Assembly (NCBI GenBank): GCA_010094045.1
Contig: ML986617.1
Span: 202,130-266,129, forward strand
Reading direction: 5' to 3'
DNA length: 64,000 bases
Source: Lojkania enalia
Lineage: Eukaryota; Ascomycota; Dothideomycetes; Pleosporales
A model generated the notes under the pieces. It was given only the letters and a program-made list of their open reading frames with translations, did no database searches and had not been told where the DNA came from. Numbering within the stretch: position 1 is the stretch's first letter; each line of letters opens with the position of its first letter. This document shows, in pieces, positions 49,701 through 62,400 of this stretch. A program made the position numbers and the translations under genes.

Positions 49701-52225
49701 TTTTATAAAATTAGACATCTAGAATATATACTACCAGATCTATATTAAAAAAGGAGACGAATAGAAAATAGTATTTAGAATAAAAAAGAGACTCTTTAAA
49801 TACCTAGTTATACTATTCGGACTTACTAATATACTAGCTATTTTTTAAAAACGAATTAATAAGGTACTAAGACCTTACCTTAAATAATTCTATATAGTAT
49901 ATTTAGATAACGTCCTCGTATATTTAAAAATAAAGTAAGAATATAAGAAATATATCGAATAAGTACTACGTGTACTATAAGTAGTAAAATTATATTTTAA
50001 GGTAAGAGAATGCGAATTCTATACTATGCGAATAAACTACTTAAGATTTATTATTAAACTAGGATAACTATAAATAGACCTAAATAAATTAGTAGTAATT
50101 AGAGACTAACTAACTCTAAAATTAGTTAAAGATATCTAATCCTTTATAAAATTTTATAACTTTTATTAAACCTTTATAGATAATTAGAGTGATATAACTA
50201 CACTCTTAATACAACTATTAAGAAAAGATATTACTTTTATACAGGGAAGTAAATAAGAAAAAGCCTTCTAAAAAGTTAAGAAACAATTCTAATAGGAACT
50301 AGTACTAAAACTCTATAACCTAGAAAAGAAAGCTTTTATAAAAACTAACATATTAAAGATAAGAATAGCTAGAATACTTATATAAATTTATAACGGAAAA
50401 TAATACCCAGTAATATATTATTTATAAAAACTTATACTAGTAGAAATAAATTATAATATATATAACTAAGAACTTCTAACTATTATAATATATTTTAAAG
50501 AATAGCGTATATACCTATAAGGAGTAAAATAGTAAACTAAAGTTTATTATAACTATAAAAACCTTACTACCTTTCTTACTACTAAAACTCTTACTCCTAG
50601 ATAGGTTAGATAGTTATAAAAACTACCTATATTCGACTTTAAGATTATCTATATTAGTAGAAAATAAAACCGAAGAGTAGATATATTAAGTAGACTACTA
50701 GAATACGAGTAAGAAAAAGGAACTACAGCTATACTACTAAGAAAATAATAAGATAGAAGTATAGTATATAATTATCTAAGACTCGCAGTAATAACTATTA
50801 TTAAAGAAGTAAACTAGATAATACTAATTAGATTAGTAATAGATAGAATACCTAAAAAACTTTAAAAATAAGAACTAGAATAGATAGATAAACTACTATA
50901 TATTTATAATTAAATCTATATACTAGCTAAAACTAGAAAAGAATTTATTAAGTAATTCTATAAAACTCCTACCCACAGATACTAAGGGATAGAGAAAATA
51001 CTAGAACGAATTCTTAGAGGATTCTACTTTCCTAAAGTAAGGGAATAGATAAAGAATATATTATAAGAATATATAGACTACTAATAAAATAAATCTAATA
51101 GATATATACCCTATAAACTATTATAAAACTTAGAAACGCTAACTAAGCTATAGATAGAAGTTACTATAGATTTTATTATTAAGCTACTAAAGTTAAAAGA
51201 CTACCCTAAGGAAGAAGTATATAACTCTATTATAATAATTATTGATAGACTTATAAAATATGCCTACTTTATCCCTTATAATAAAGTATTATTAGTAGAA
51301 TAGGTTGTAAATATCTTCTTAAAATAGATTATTATATAATATAGAGTACTATAGAAGATAATTATAGACTAAAATACTAAGTTTACTTTAAAGTTTTAGT
51401 AAATAGTTATATACTTACTAGAAATTAAATAAAAAATATCTACAGTATTTTATCTATAAACGGATAGATAGATAGAATAAATAAACTAAATAGTAGAGTA
51501 ATATTTATAGTACTACCTTAACTATAAATAAAACAATTAGATAATACTACTACTAATAGCGTAACTCGCGTATAATAGTACTATATATAGTATAACCGGA
51601 GTATTATTATTTATAGCAAACTATAGGTATAAACTAAAAACCTATAATACCCTAATTAAAGTAGTATTATAAATACTATAAGTATAGAAACAAGTTAAAA
51701 CTATTTAACAAATATAAGACTTACTAAAGAAAAACCTCTAGTTTCTATAATATACTATAAAGAAATACTATAATAAAAAATATAAATAACTACCTTACTT
51801 TTAAAAGAAAGAAAAAGTTTAGCTACTACAATAAAATATTTAAAGTAAATAACTAAGTAGTAAACTAGATTATATTAAAATTAGACTATATAAGATTAAA
51901 GAATAAATATTACTCGTAAACTACTAACTTAAATTATTTATAACTATAAAAATCTACTTAACCTTTTATATCGCACTTATAGAAAAGATACCCTAAAATA
52001 CTAAACTAGTAGTATATAATATAGATGCGTATAAAGAAGACTAGGAATAGAAAGTCGAAAAAATAATAAAGTATAAGATATAGAATAGCAAATAGTACTA
52101 TCTAATTAAATAGTTAGGAGTAGATAGATATAGGAATCTATAGAACGATATCTGAGAACTAGAAGAAAACCTTAGCCCTACGGTATTATAAATATATTAT
52201 AAAACCCAAATTCGCGAAGAAAATC
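46750..52225 (+). pseudogene. RIP-inactivated gag-pol with chromodomain of element A
   Basis: Domain order gag - zinc knuckle - protease - RT - RNase H - integrase - chromodomain. Protein-like sequence is continuous when the in-frame TAG/TAA that stand for Gln and Trp are read through. The YxDD box of RT reads YLDN (about 49898). The chromodomain has the aromatic and acidic pattern of CHD-type chromodomains and would have guided integration into heterochromatin. Confidence 0.75.
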
Positions 52226-52229
52226 TAGA

Positions 52230-52560
52230 GATAGAATAGTAGGATTAAATAATATTAGCTACGTCGCGGGAGGTAACTCTACTTTAGAAAGAAGACCTAC
52301 TTTATAATCTGCCTCTTCCTTTTCTTTAAACTGCTCCTATATACGTTTATAACCCTCTATCTACCTATACTTTACTTATTCGCGAATCTTCTAGAGACGC
52401 TAAATCTTTATATAAGCTGCTGCTACCTTATTAAAAAATTGTTCTAACTCTTCTTAGGCTAAATAAATCTTCTCTTCTAGTTTCGCAACCTTAGTATCTT
52501 ACTTTACTATTAGGAAGAATTAAAAACGAACTAGTATTACAGGACTATAATATATAAGTA
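52230..52560 (-). pseudogene. Antisense coiled-coil frame at the 3' end of element A
   Basis: On the strand opposite to pol, between the chromodomain and the polypurine tract, a frame reads DTKVAKLEEKIYLAQEELEQ, FFNKVAAAYIKI, RLQKIRE and EGYKRI-EQFKEKEEADYKV, ending LLSKVELPPAT near 52270. Its heptad pattern points to a coiled coil rich in Glu, Lys and Gln; its stops are TAG/TAA of the RIP type. It meets the pol frame tail to tail. I recall similar coiled-coil proteins annotated next to transposons in other fungi but know no function. Its 5' limit is uncertain. Confidence 0.55.
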
Positions 52561-52874
52561 ATCTAAGTATCGCGATTTATATTATATAATAAATATATAC
52601 TAGTATAAAGGTATTCTAAATAGTATAACTTTTTAGGTGTTTCCTTCCTATCTACTTTATAAGTTAACCCCTTATAGGAATACCGGGAATAAGATATAAT
52701 AATCTCGCCTAAATAGTCTATATAATTAGTATAATAGTATCTACCTAGGGTTAAATAATAAAGGGGAGATATTAGGAATATATATAGTCTTAGTAGAGAC
52801 AGCATACTAACCCTACTATATACTAGATTAGGATAGAAAAACTCTTAGGCTGAGAGCTTAAAGGGGGAAAGTAG

Positions 52875-53241
52875 TATTATAGATACTCTTACAGAAATCC
52901 CTATACTAGACCTAATTAAGATCTAGAACTCTATATAGCTAGAAAAATAAGGCTAATATAAGATATATAATACGTTTAGTAGCTTAGTTAACTAAATAAC
53001 TAAATATACTTAGTTGCTTAGTTAACTAAGTAATTAAGTAGGAAGAAATAGTAGGAGAACTAAATTATACTTAATAACCTTATAACTCTAACTTTATAGC
53101 TCTTTATAGTTAATTTAAATATCTTTTATATACTCTACTTACGTACTTCTATAATAAGTCTATAAGAATAATCCTCTTATAGTACGTAATTACTCTTAGT
53201 TATTACCCTATCCTGCACCTAGCTAATTAGAGGCTATTATA
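52875..53241 (+). repeat. 3' LTR of element A
   Basis: 367 bases, with two units of the TTAGTTAACTAAGTAAC-type repeat near 52980-53040. It starts right after a purine tract and ends at the TCTAA duplication. Confidence 0.85.
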
Positions 53242-53249
53242 TCTAAGCT

Positions 53250-54890
53250 CTTTAATAAAATATAATACTAACTATACGTTGTATTATATTAATCTATAAT
53301 ATCTCCTAAAGTATATTTAGTATATAAAAGTAAGAAATAGCTTTACAACATAATTACCGGCCTAATTTAATAAAGCTTAGTAAAACTGAGGAGTAGGTAA
53401 TTATTTAGTATATACTAGATCTAGATATAAGAAGATTTCCGCCGCAGCTTACTACTATTTAAAATATAGCTAATTTACTACTAGCTATACGCTCTACTAG
53501 CTAGATTAGAAAGAACTAGATAGAGAACTTTATTAAATATACACCTAAGCTTAAGGTTAAATTTAATTAAAAGTACGACTATTTAAGAGCTAAATATAAG
53601 AATCCTAAGGTTATAGGAGGCTGGTTCTATCTTATATAGAATATAAAAGCTAAATATAGTATTATTAACGAAGATATATACAACTTTAATAAATTAAGCT
53701 TTATAATAGGCGTAATATTAATAAGAGTAGTAGTTACTAGCTCTAAGAGATAGAATCGACTAAAGCAGCTCTAGCTAGGTAATTTTAAGTAGACTATAAT
53801 TATCTAGGGTATTAACGCGATAGGATAGGTAATACTACTTTTTATTATTTTTACAGGTATCTACCACCTCTCTATATAGTATAAAGAAGATAATATTCTA
53901 CTAACCTAAGCTATATAGGTTACTAATAATAGCTAGACAATAAATAATATTAGTATTAAATAGTTAAAATACTTTAATATATATATAAAGAATTATACTA
54001 TTAGTACGTATTAATTACTAATTCTCAACAGTTATAAGAACTATAACTCGTTTAAATTCAGGCAGCTTTATGAGGAAAAGAATATTATTACTCTCTATAT
54101 ACCTCTATATTTATTATACCTACTATAGCTACTAGATATAGATTATTTCTCGCCTTTAAAGACTGCGTATAGGTGCTAAGTCGAGTAGTTAATATGCGGT
54201 TATATTAACTATATTATAAAAATCGAGTTCTTATTCTATTTTAAAGTAGCTTTTAACGTAGCAATTATAAAGAGTAATATCCTAAATAGCTTTTAAGGTA
54301 CTAGCCTAGTTCTATTTAATCTAGATATAGTACTATCGAAGCTTAAAGTTTAACTATATACGCTAATACCTCTTATAGTTAAAAATACCCCTTAGGAGTT
54401 AAAAATACTAAATAATCCTATTAAATTTAGGTCTTAATCTATGTACGTTTAATTAAGAGTTTAAAAGTATCTAGATAACTTACTTACTTTAATAGTAGAA
54501 GCGTTTAAATAGTTTATAAAGGGTGCTACGTATATAATATATAAAAATATACTATTACGCGTTTAGGTTACTAAGCTTTAAGTAGCTAATAAGGCTGCTA
54601 TACAATATTAATTGCATAAAAGAAAGCGTATATAGAAAAAAGGTAACCTAATAATTAAAGAAGGCGTTTAATTAACTACTCTAAAAGAGTTTAGTACTTA
54701 TACTAATAGGAAGAAGAGTAGGAAGAAGACGTATATTAATAGAGACCAGCTAACTTAAAAGTACTGTAAGTAGTATAGCGAGGCTAGATATAACTCGCGG
54801 ACGTATAAAAATAATACTATAGATATAAAAGAATAGGCTACTATACTATATAATACGATAGAATGTAAGAAAGTATAATATTTTACGAAA
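53250..54890 (+). pseudogene. Transposase relic of F2 (DDE, Fot1/pogo type)
   Basis: Helix-turn-helix, CENP-B-type DNA-binding and DDE-1 domains in the usual order. Visible catalytic change: the middle aspartate codon is now AAC (54027). The final aspartate region reads LLDIDYFSPLKTAYR near 54130-54170, with the usual LDV(G/C)F(S)PLK context. The tail is basic, with KRKRI-like sequence around 54620. RIP direction is visible on both strands. Confidence 0.75.
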
Positions 54891-54965
54891 AGTAGTTGCG
54901 ATTTTAGTATAGTCTTAGTATTATAATTAGCTTGCTTGGGTAATCAGCTCGCTTATACTATATGT

Positions 54966-57228
54966 TATTAGATCCGTATATTAAACGCTTTAATATTATT
55001 ATATAAAGGTTCTATTATTTATATAGCTATAGATAGATTAAATATAACTTCTAGTTAATAAACTAATATAATATATACTCCTCGCGCACGTTATTTAATA
55101 TATTTCTAAACTATATCCTTATTATTTAAATTAATCGTATATAGGTTATTAGTCTACCCTTTCTAGGTTAGGATAATATTGTTTTATATAAGGCGTATCT
55201 TCTCTCAATTAAATTCTAGAGGTTATTTATATAAAAGGACTATTTTTAGTTTTACGCGGAATATAGCTTTATAAAATTCTTCTTCTTCTCTTTATACAAA
55301 TTCTAGTATAACTATACTAAAAGTATTATCTATCTACAGTCTAATAATACTAAATACCGTAATATCTTTATCTATAATTAGTAGGTATAGGTTATATAAG
55401 GAAATCTTTATCTAGAACTTCTCCTTATAGTAATTATAGTACGTCTTAAACTAGTATAGACCTAATTTAGCTATACTATATAGCAGTTATATAACCTTAA
55501 AAATTATATTCGGTAGGAAATTATTTTATATCTTCTTTAGTAGTCTAGTATATAGTATATAGATAAGTTTATTAGTAGATTATACGTACGTTTATATAAT
55601 ATCTCTTAATTTATAATATATTCCGTACGATATAATTAGAGATATATTTAGAGTAAGGATAAGTCTTTAGCTTATCTACTAGATTATAGGTAATTATATA
55701 AGAATTTCTTCCTTTTCTATATCTAAATATCCGGTAAAAACGAGTTATAATTTCTTATATAGTTAGATAGTCTTACTTTTAATTTCCTATATAAAGCGGA
55801 GGTTAAATATTTATCTAGAGTGTAATAAAGGATTGTATAAATAAAATTTAAAGATACCTCCTATAATTAGACTATCTATTTCCGCACGGTCAGTTTCCTT
55901 AAATAGTACTTCTAGGGTAGTAATAATACCGTTTATACGCAGCTTTAAAGTAAGTATATAATTAGATTCTTCTTTCTATAATAGAAAGATCTACGGTATC
56001 TCTTATATTAAGGTTTTTTAGGGTCTTCTACTTCTTCTTAATTTTCTTTCTAGTTTCTAGTCTTATTCTAGTTCGTACGTTTTATCTTATATAGTATTCT
56101 TATCTAGAGTAGATTCTTTTTATACAGTATCTTCTATAGGAATAGAGACTTTCCGGACCTTTCTTTTAGCTAGGGAGATAGTTTTAACTTTAGTTTGTAA
56201 GTAGGTTCTAGTATAAGCTTTTTTAGCCTTCCTCTCTTTTTTATAGTTAGAAGTTTATGTTATATAGGTATAGGTTCGTCTAAATTTAAAGGTTTTTAAT
56301 ATTATAAGCTAAGATCCTCTTCTTCTATATAGTAGTATAGTTTAATATATATATAGTAGAGTTTAATTAAACTATTCTTAGTATTAATAATAATATCTTA
56401 ATTTTTAGTACCTTTAATCGTATATAGACCGATCTATCTCTTCTTCTCCCTCTATATTATTACTTTAGAGCTGAGGGGGAGGTTTAGAATATTATATATT
56501 ACAGGTCTATTCCGTATATAGATTATACAGTTAATATCTACCTTAGCTCTCTTATTCTATAGTATCTTTATTACTTTTCGTACAGCTTGAGCTCGTATAG
56601 TAATATTAGGTGATAGTAGAGAGTTCTAATTAATCCTAGAGTATATACTAAATACTAGAAGTATTAGTACTAGACTATTTAGGCTAGTAGTATTATTAAG
56701 AGCTTTAACTACTATTTAGAGGATACTTTTATTATCTGTACGATCTCTAAGTTCTATTTTAAGGATATTATATATATAACGGAGAGGAGCGTATATATAC
56801 TTAATCTTTCCTACTACCTAATACGCCTTAACTAGTATCTACTTATAAGTAGTTCCTATAATCTTCGTATAATTATAGAAGTCTTTAAATATAAAGTTTA
56901 TACTAGAGTTATATATAATATAATTAGATAGACCTTAATATATATTAATCTAATACTTATAAAAGATATTTTAAATATCCTATATAGATATAGACTTTAG
57001 GAATATAGCTACTTAAAAGAAAGTTTCTATGTTAATTATATATAGTATATTCTTATTATTAATCTATATAATATTAATAATAACTTTATAGTTAAAGTAT
57101 AAGTTATCCTTAATAGAGAACTTAAATTAGTGTAATACTGGGTTGTATAATTAATATATATAGTAGAACTTCTTAATCTCTTCTAGTATAGAAGCGTCGA
57201 TATTATATCTAGTATTTATTAGCATTCT
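54966..57228 (-). mobile_element. G, second part: pol of Copia retrotransposon
   Basis: Reading minus, the RT/RNase H junction of a fungal Copia pol can be followed through stops. SIIRLQTDDT-like sequence (about 55345) is followed by a Glu-rich EEEEFYKAIFRVKLK (55285-55235), PLEFN (55215), then RAREEYILY with INxKLYLIYL (55085-55030) close to the F2 insertion, in place of the usual QRARGAYIAxVCQPE. Integrase/RT parts should lie between 55400 and 57200; I saw matching acidic and basic blocks but few sharp motifs. The element is cut at 57229 by the LTR of A'. Confidence 0.7.
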
Positions 57229-57599
57229 TATTACAGACATTCTTATAGGAACCCCTATATAAGACCTAATTGAGATTTGGGACTCTATATAGCTAGAAGA
57301 ACGAGACTAATATAAGGTACGTGATGTGCTTAGTAGCTTAGTTAACTAAGTAACTGAGTATACTTAGTTGCTTAGTTGACTAAGTAACTGAGTAAGAAGA
57401 AATAATAAAAGAACTAAATTATATTTAACAACCTTACAACTCTAATCTTTATAGCTCTTTATAGTTAACTTAAATATTTTTCGTATACTCTACTTGCGCA
57501 CTTCTATTATAAGCCTATAAGAATAATATACCTTATAATACGTAATTACTCTTAGTTATTACCCTACTCTACACCTAGCTAATTAGAAGGGCTGTTATA
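57229..57599 (+). repeat. LTR of A'
   Basis: 371 bases, close to the 3' LTR of element A (367) in length and repeat structure, with both units of the TTAGTTAACTAAGTAAC-type repeat. Confidence 0.8.
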
Positions 57600-58107
57600 T
57601 TTTAACTACCCTCGTAAGGCTAGAAGAAGTGAGACTAGTCAGACTACCCTAGTTATAAGGAAAGAGATACCTTTAGTAAGTAACGTAGGAAACTTATGCA
57701 AGTAGAATGTTGGGATTAGCTAGTAAAGCTACCTCTTTAGAGGTAGGTATAATAACTATATTTACAAGAATATAGAACAAGTTAGTATAATAATAGGAAC
57801 AGCTAGTTCTAGCGGATAAATAGATAAGAAGCCTAAAGAAGACTTAGAATAGCCTTCTCGAAAGTCTTAAAGGAATATAAAGAATAGTTAATAGTAAATA
57901 AGGAATAGGACTTATAAGAATTATCTAAAAACTTAAGTAAGTTGAAAGAATATTACTAATAATATATTACTAATAATAAATTAAACTAGTACTACTTAAT
58001 AAGTTTAACAGAACTAGGTCTAAGTTTAAAGGATTCCTAGTAGTAATAAGAATCTATATTAACGCTAACCTCAATATTATTTAATATAAAAATAAGAAAG
58101 TACTATT
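57229..58107 (+). mobile_element. A': second copy of element A, LTR and start of gag only
   Basis: LTR 57229-57599 (371 bases) and then 508 bases that match element A at 46738-47245, in the same direction. It is interrupted at 58108 by the LTR of B2. It lies inside Copia G, so it is an insertion event separate from element A. Confidence 0.82.
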
Positions 58108-58386
58108 TATAACAGCGTAGGTAAGATAATAGGTCTAAATGCGGCACAAATCCACTTAGAGGCATATAGGAGTGTGTGGGGGATTAGGGACCTAGGAATT
58201 CTATTAACACCTATAGGCCTTGTACAAAAGGATATAGAAGAACTACTAAGCTACTTATAAGGGAGTATACAACTATATACGGAAGGGAAAAGGGGTAGAA
58301 CCGGGGGTAGGATAAGATAAGCGAAAAGCTTTAGGATAAGGTTATATATGAAGCTTTTCGTGGAACGATTTCTTTGCATTATTATA
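58108..58386 (-). repeat. 3' LTR of B2
   Basis: 279 bases, the same length as the B1 LTR (20142-20420) in reverse. It contains the GAAAAGCTTT...AAAGCTTTTC inverted pair seen in both copies. Confidence 0.85.
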
Positions 58387-58940
58387 CTACCCCCCTCCTC
58401 GTAGGCTAATAGTCCCTATCTATACTAGTTCGGGAGGGAATCGGGGCTATTACGGATGGGTTCCAGTATAAAGAAATTTCTTCGAGGAGGTATTTACCGG
58501 TAAGAGTTAATACGCGCGGTTACCTATAGAGATACGTTTATTAATATAATGTTAAGTAAGGTTTTTATAGTAAGTATGATTGACCTATATATCGGCTGGT
58601 AACTACTATTATAACGGTTTATTAATATTGCAATTTCGTCGCGTATAGCAACAAGCGTTTACTAGTCTTAGTATATTACCAGGTTGCTGTTAACTAAGCT
58701 TCCTTAACTAAATAATAACTTCTACTCCGTACGTATTGTTGCGCGTCCCTAGAACCGTTAATTATTAAAGTATTACTAACGCCTTATAGAAAAATTAATT
58801 AATATACTACTCCGCCCGCCTTCTAGAGCCTCTTTAGAGGCCTTCTAGGTTATCTACCTTCGGGCTATATACGCGCTCGCCCACGGGCGGTATATAATAT
58901 TTTTCTTTCAGTCTCTAAGATTAAAAAAAATGCGAGTATT

Positions 58941-59447
58941 ATACCTCGTAAAATAAAAAGTATAACCCCATACGAATCGTATCTAATATTAGTAGAGTAC
59001 TTACTACTAATATACTTATAGATCCCCTCCTACTATAAGGAGGAGTTTCTAGTCCTCTAGGGCCATCTCGAACTATAGGTAGTGGCCCGATACGCAGGGG
59101 ATAAAGAGAATAAAAAAGTAGCCTTCGAGGCTATTTCAGAGTCTGCTTATAGCCTAGCGCTTATAGCCTAAGTTGTAAAGAGTTAGGAAGATAGCCTTTC
59201 TACGGCTAGTATCCAGGTAGCTTTATTCTACTAGAGTACTAAGTTGCTCTATCGGGTTTCAGCCCTAGAGGCTCTAGTATCTAGCCTTTAGGCTGACATC
59301 GCGGCGCTCTCAGGCAGCTAAGGATAAGGTAGGGGAGGTTCAGGGGGAGTCCAGAGGGAAAGAAAGAGAAGGAGAGTAGAAGAGGAGAGGACTGGGGAGG
59401 TATCTAACAGCCTGCTATTAGACCCTCCGGATTCTATAGAGGAGTAA
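58941..59447 (+). pseudogene. Antisense frame between chromodomain and 3' LTR of B2
   Basis: On the plus strand, opposite to B2 pol, one frame of 168 codons runs to TAA at 59445 with only RIP-type TAG/TAA stops inside. Pieces: SITPYESYLILVEYLLL, VVARYAGDKENKKVAFEAIS, ESAYSLALIA, EDSLSTASIQVALFY, STKLLYRVSALEALVSSL and ADIAALSGS, then a Gly/Arg-rich stretch and DPPDSIEE. The codon where a start would be expected is ATA (58941), as if ATG had been mutated. Predicted character: alpha-helical with coiled-coil stretches and a polar tail. It is tail to tail with the chromodomain end of pol. I do not recognise the family. Confidence 0.6.
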
Positions 59448-62400
59448 TTTTAGGCCTATACTTTAGTTTTTAAATCTACTACTTAACTCTTATATATTAT
59501 CGTCTACCAGGTAATCTATATTCTCTATACTATCTTTATATACCTTAATCTATTTAGTTAAGGCTTTTAGGGGTCCTAGCTAATTTGGATACTTATTATA
59601 AAAAGCTCTTAGCTTGTAAGGCGAACCTATAAAATTTAAGGCTTTATACTAGACCGGGTTAGGATTATATCCTACCTATTTTATACAGTATTTAAGGGTC
59701 TTATAATACAGCTTACTAGCTAGTATTTCCTTAACCTCCTACTCTTCTACCCCCTTAATAGCGATAGCGGGTGGTTTTAGAGCTTCTTACCCTAGTAGAG
59801 GGTCCTAGGGGTTTTTATACAACAGGTTTAGTGCGAAGATATTATATATTCTTAATCCTAGGGGTAGCTGTAGATAGTATAAGTTTCTAACCTGTTCTAG
59901 TATTTTAAAAGAGCCCTCCTATTAATTAGATAGCTTTCGGCTCGGTCTCTGGACTATAAGGTTCTTAGTATTTAGGTAGACTATATTACTAATCTACTAA
60001 TTAATCAGTTACTAGTAATAGTTAATAATAGATTATATACGATCCTAAGCCTTCTCGATATTAGCCTTTACAGTTTCCTAGGCTGTATATATATAAGTCG
60101 CTAGAGCTAAGGTATCCTTATAATTTAATTTGTCTGTTACGGTAATAGAATTAACAGAATATTTCTAATCCCAACTCTAACGGGGCTTAGATCCGTATAG
60201 GATCTAATACAGGAACATTCCGATAGTTATATAAGGCAGAGTTACTTGTACTCGGTTAATTATAGGCAATAGAGAACTCTAGTTATTTTAGTAGAAGGAT
60301 ACGAAAGGGCGCAGTCTCTAATCAATGTACTTATTTATAATCTCCATTTGTCTGTTAGTCTCTTTATAATAAGTAGTAGATAGTTTAATCTTTACACCTA
60401 AGATACGGCAGAATTTAGACTAGAAACTGAATATAAACTAAGGTCCTCGGTCTAAAATAATAGTTTCGGGCGTGTAACTAAAGCGGTATATCTATTAAAT
60501 AAATAATTCGGCTATTCCCCTTACGTTAATTATATAATAGTAGGGGATAGATACCGCTTATTTAGATAAGCGATCGATTACTACTATAATCTAATTGTAT
60601 CCGGACTTATTTATAGGAAAATCCTTAAAGTTAATATATAGGTGTTATATTAGTCAATTTAGTATAGGAAGTAGGTAGATAAAACCTGGGGTTCGGGTTT
60701 GTATCGGATAAGTTTTACAGTATAGGATGTAATTCCATACATATCGTTTACAAGTAGCCTCTATACCCTTCTAGTAGTACTTCTAGGACAGTAACTAATA
60801 GGTTTTAGTAGCGCTTAGGTATGCGGAGGATACTTAGTTATAAGCCTCTTATATAAGTCGCGTGTAAAGGCCTGAATCTAATAGAATATATAAGCGATTA
60901 TTGTAGAGGAGTAGTCCGTTCTCTATCTAATACTTGTGGGATAGAAGTATACGTTCCTGCACGAAGGAGGCTCGGTTTTCCTATAGTAATACATCGATTA
61001 ACTCTAGAGAGTCTAGTAATATAACCTACTTCTAGCCTTTAATAACATTTAATATAGCCGCTTAAGTTATTATTTAGGTAATATAGGACTAGGCTAATTC
61101 GGCATTAATTCGGGGGTGAAGTCGATACAGTCTAAATAGGACTCTTAACCAGTTGTTAGTTTAAGCCGCTTTTAAGTTTTCTACATCTTATTCGCGACGA
61201 CTGAGGATGTCTACTCTAGTATTATTCTTATCTAGGGTATATTCGATTCGGAACTGATACTAAGCTAATTCCTCGGTCTAATAAACTTAACAAGTATTAA
61301 GTACCTTTATAGTTATAAAATATTCGAGTGAGCGATAATCGGTATATACTAGAGTCCTAGTAGCTACCAAAGTAAGTTCTACCCTCTATTACTTAAACGT
61401 AGTAACAATTGCGAACAGTTCCTTATTATAGATCTCCTAGTTCAGTTCTGAACTAGATAGAACCTTGCTGTAGAACGCTATAGGGTACTATTTTCCGTCG
61501 GAATATTTCTATGATAGTATTCCTGCAACTACTCTATTAGAGGTATTAGTTTCCATTTTTATTTCTAACGCAGGGTTAAAGTGGTAAAGAGTAGATATAC
61601 TTAATAGGGCTGACTTTAATTTCTTAAAGGTAATGTCACATTCTAAAATCTATACGAAAGGGGTTGTAAAGCTCTATAGTACAATAATTAGCTTTATAAC
61701 ACGCGAGAATTCCGGTACAAACTGTTGATAGAATCCAGTAAAACCTAAGAAGGATTTTATACCCGTTATAATAGTAGGTAGCTGCTAGTTGCGCAGTACT
61801 TCTACCTTCTCTAAATTAACCTTAAGGCCTTTATTTAAGAGGATGTAGCTAAAGTATTTAGTTCGGGTAACATAGAATTTACTCTTCTTAATATCAACTT
61901 ATAATCCTGCTTAACGTAATCTCTCAAGAACTTTCTTGACGTAGATAGTATATATCGCCTCGTCTTCTAAGTAGATAAAAATATCGTCTAGATAAGCGAT
62001 ATAGAAGTTATCTAGATAGTCGATTAGTACGTCGTTTATATAGCGCTGGTAAGTTGCTAGGCTATTATACAATCTAAAAGGTAGAACTTTATACTTGTAG
62101 GTTCTATATTAAGTCCGAAAGGTAGTATATTTCTTAGAACTAGAGTCTATTCTAATCTTGTTAAAGGCCGCGCGAATGTTAAACTTAGTAAAGATTACTA
62201 CCTTAGTAGGCCTAGATAGGAGTTTATCTATATACGGTATCGGATACACGTTTTTATAGGTAAGAGTATTAAGTTTACGATAATCTATACAGATATATAG
62301 GTTGCTATTAGGTTTATAGATGTAAAGGATTAGAGATATAAAGAAGCTCCGACTCTACTTAATATACCTATACTATAGATTATCTATAATATACTTCTTA

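Larger units (their letters stand above)
46405..53241 (+). mobile_element. A: full-length chromovirus (Gypsy) retrotransposon nested in F2
   Basis: 5' LTR 46405-46737 and 3' LTR 52875-53241, with the 5-base target duplication TCTAA at 46400-46404 and 53242-53246. Between them: gag with a zinc knuckle at about 47803-47850 in which KCYNC is kept but the later Cys and His are tyrosine; RT near 49560-49930 (FIKLDI, KGDE, LFKYLVILFGLTN, VYLDNVLVY); RNase H; integrase with IIIIIDRLIKYAYFIPY (51230-51290) and a decayed HPQTDGQTE near 51455; and a chromodomain at 52030-52200 (EKIIKYKI, YYLIK, LGVDRYRNLQND, LEENLSPTVL). A polypurine tract (52861-52870) precedes the 3' LTR. All frames are RIP-stopped. 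Confidence 0.88.
46252..54965 (+). mobile_element. F2: Fot1/pogo-like DNA transposon, split by Gypsy A
   Basis: Terminal inverted repeats as in F1 (46252-46315 and 54895-54965), flanked by TA (46250-46251, 54966-54967). Gypsy A with its TCTAA duplication occupies 46405-53246; what remains is 1872 bp, exactly the length of F1. The transposase reads on the plus strand from about 53250: the DNA-binding part with LIKLSKTEE (53375) and RRFPPQLTTI; NPKVIGGWFYLI (53600); AKYSIINEDIYNFNKLSFIIG (53650-53710); GINAIGQVILLFIIFTGIYH-like sequence (53810-53865); and the DDE box LILNSYKNYNSF (54018-54050). The aspartate of the usual LILDGH is AAC (54027-54029). TGG, CAA and CAG codons are stops, so it is inactive. 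Confidence 0.88.

Noticed and set aside
52563..52805. 80-codon minus-strand open frame in element A, the only long stop-free frame in the RIP zone
   Set aside because: Composition (Tyr, Leu, Ile and Ser rich) is what RIP-made DNA gives in any frame, and no domain is visible. It lies upstream of the antisense coiled-coil frame and might be part of it, but that cannot be shown.
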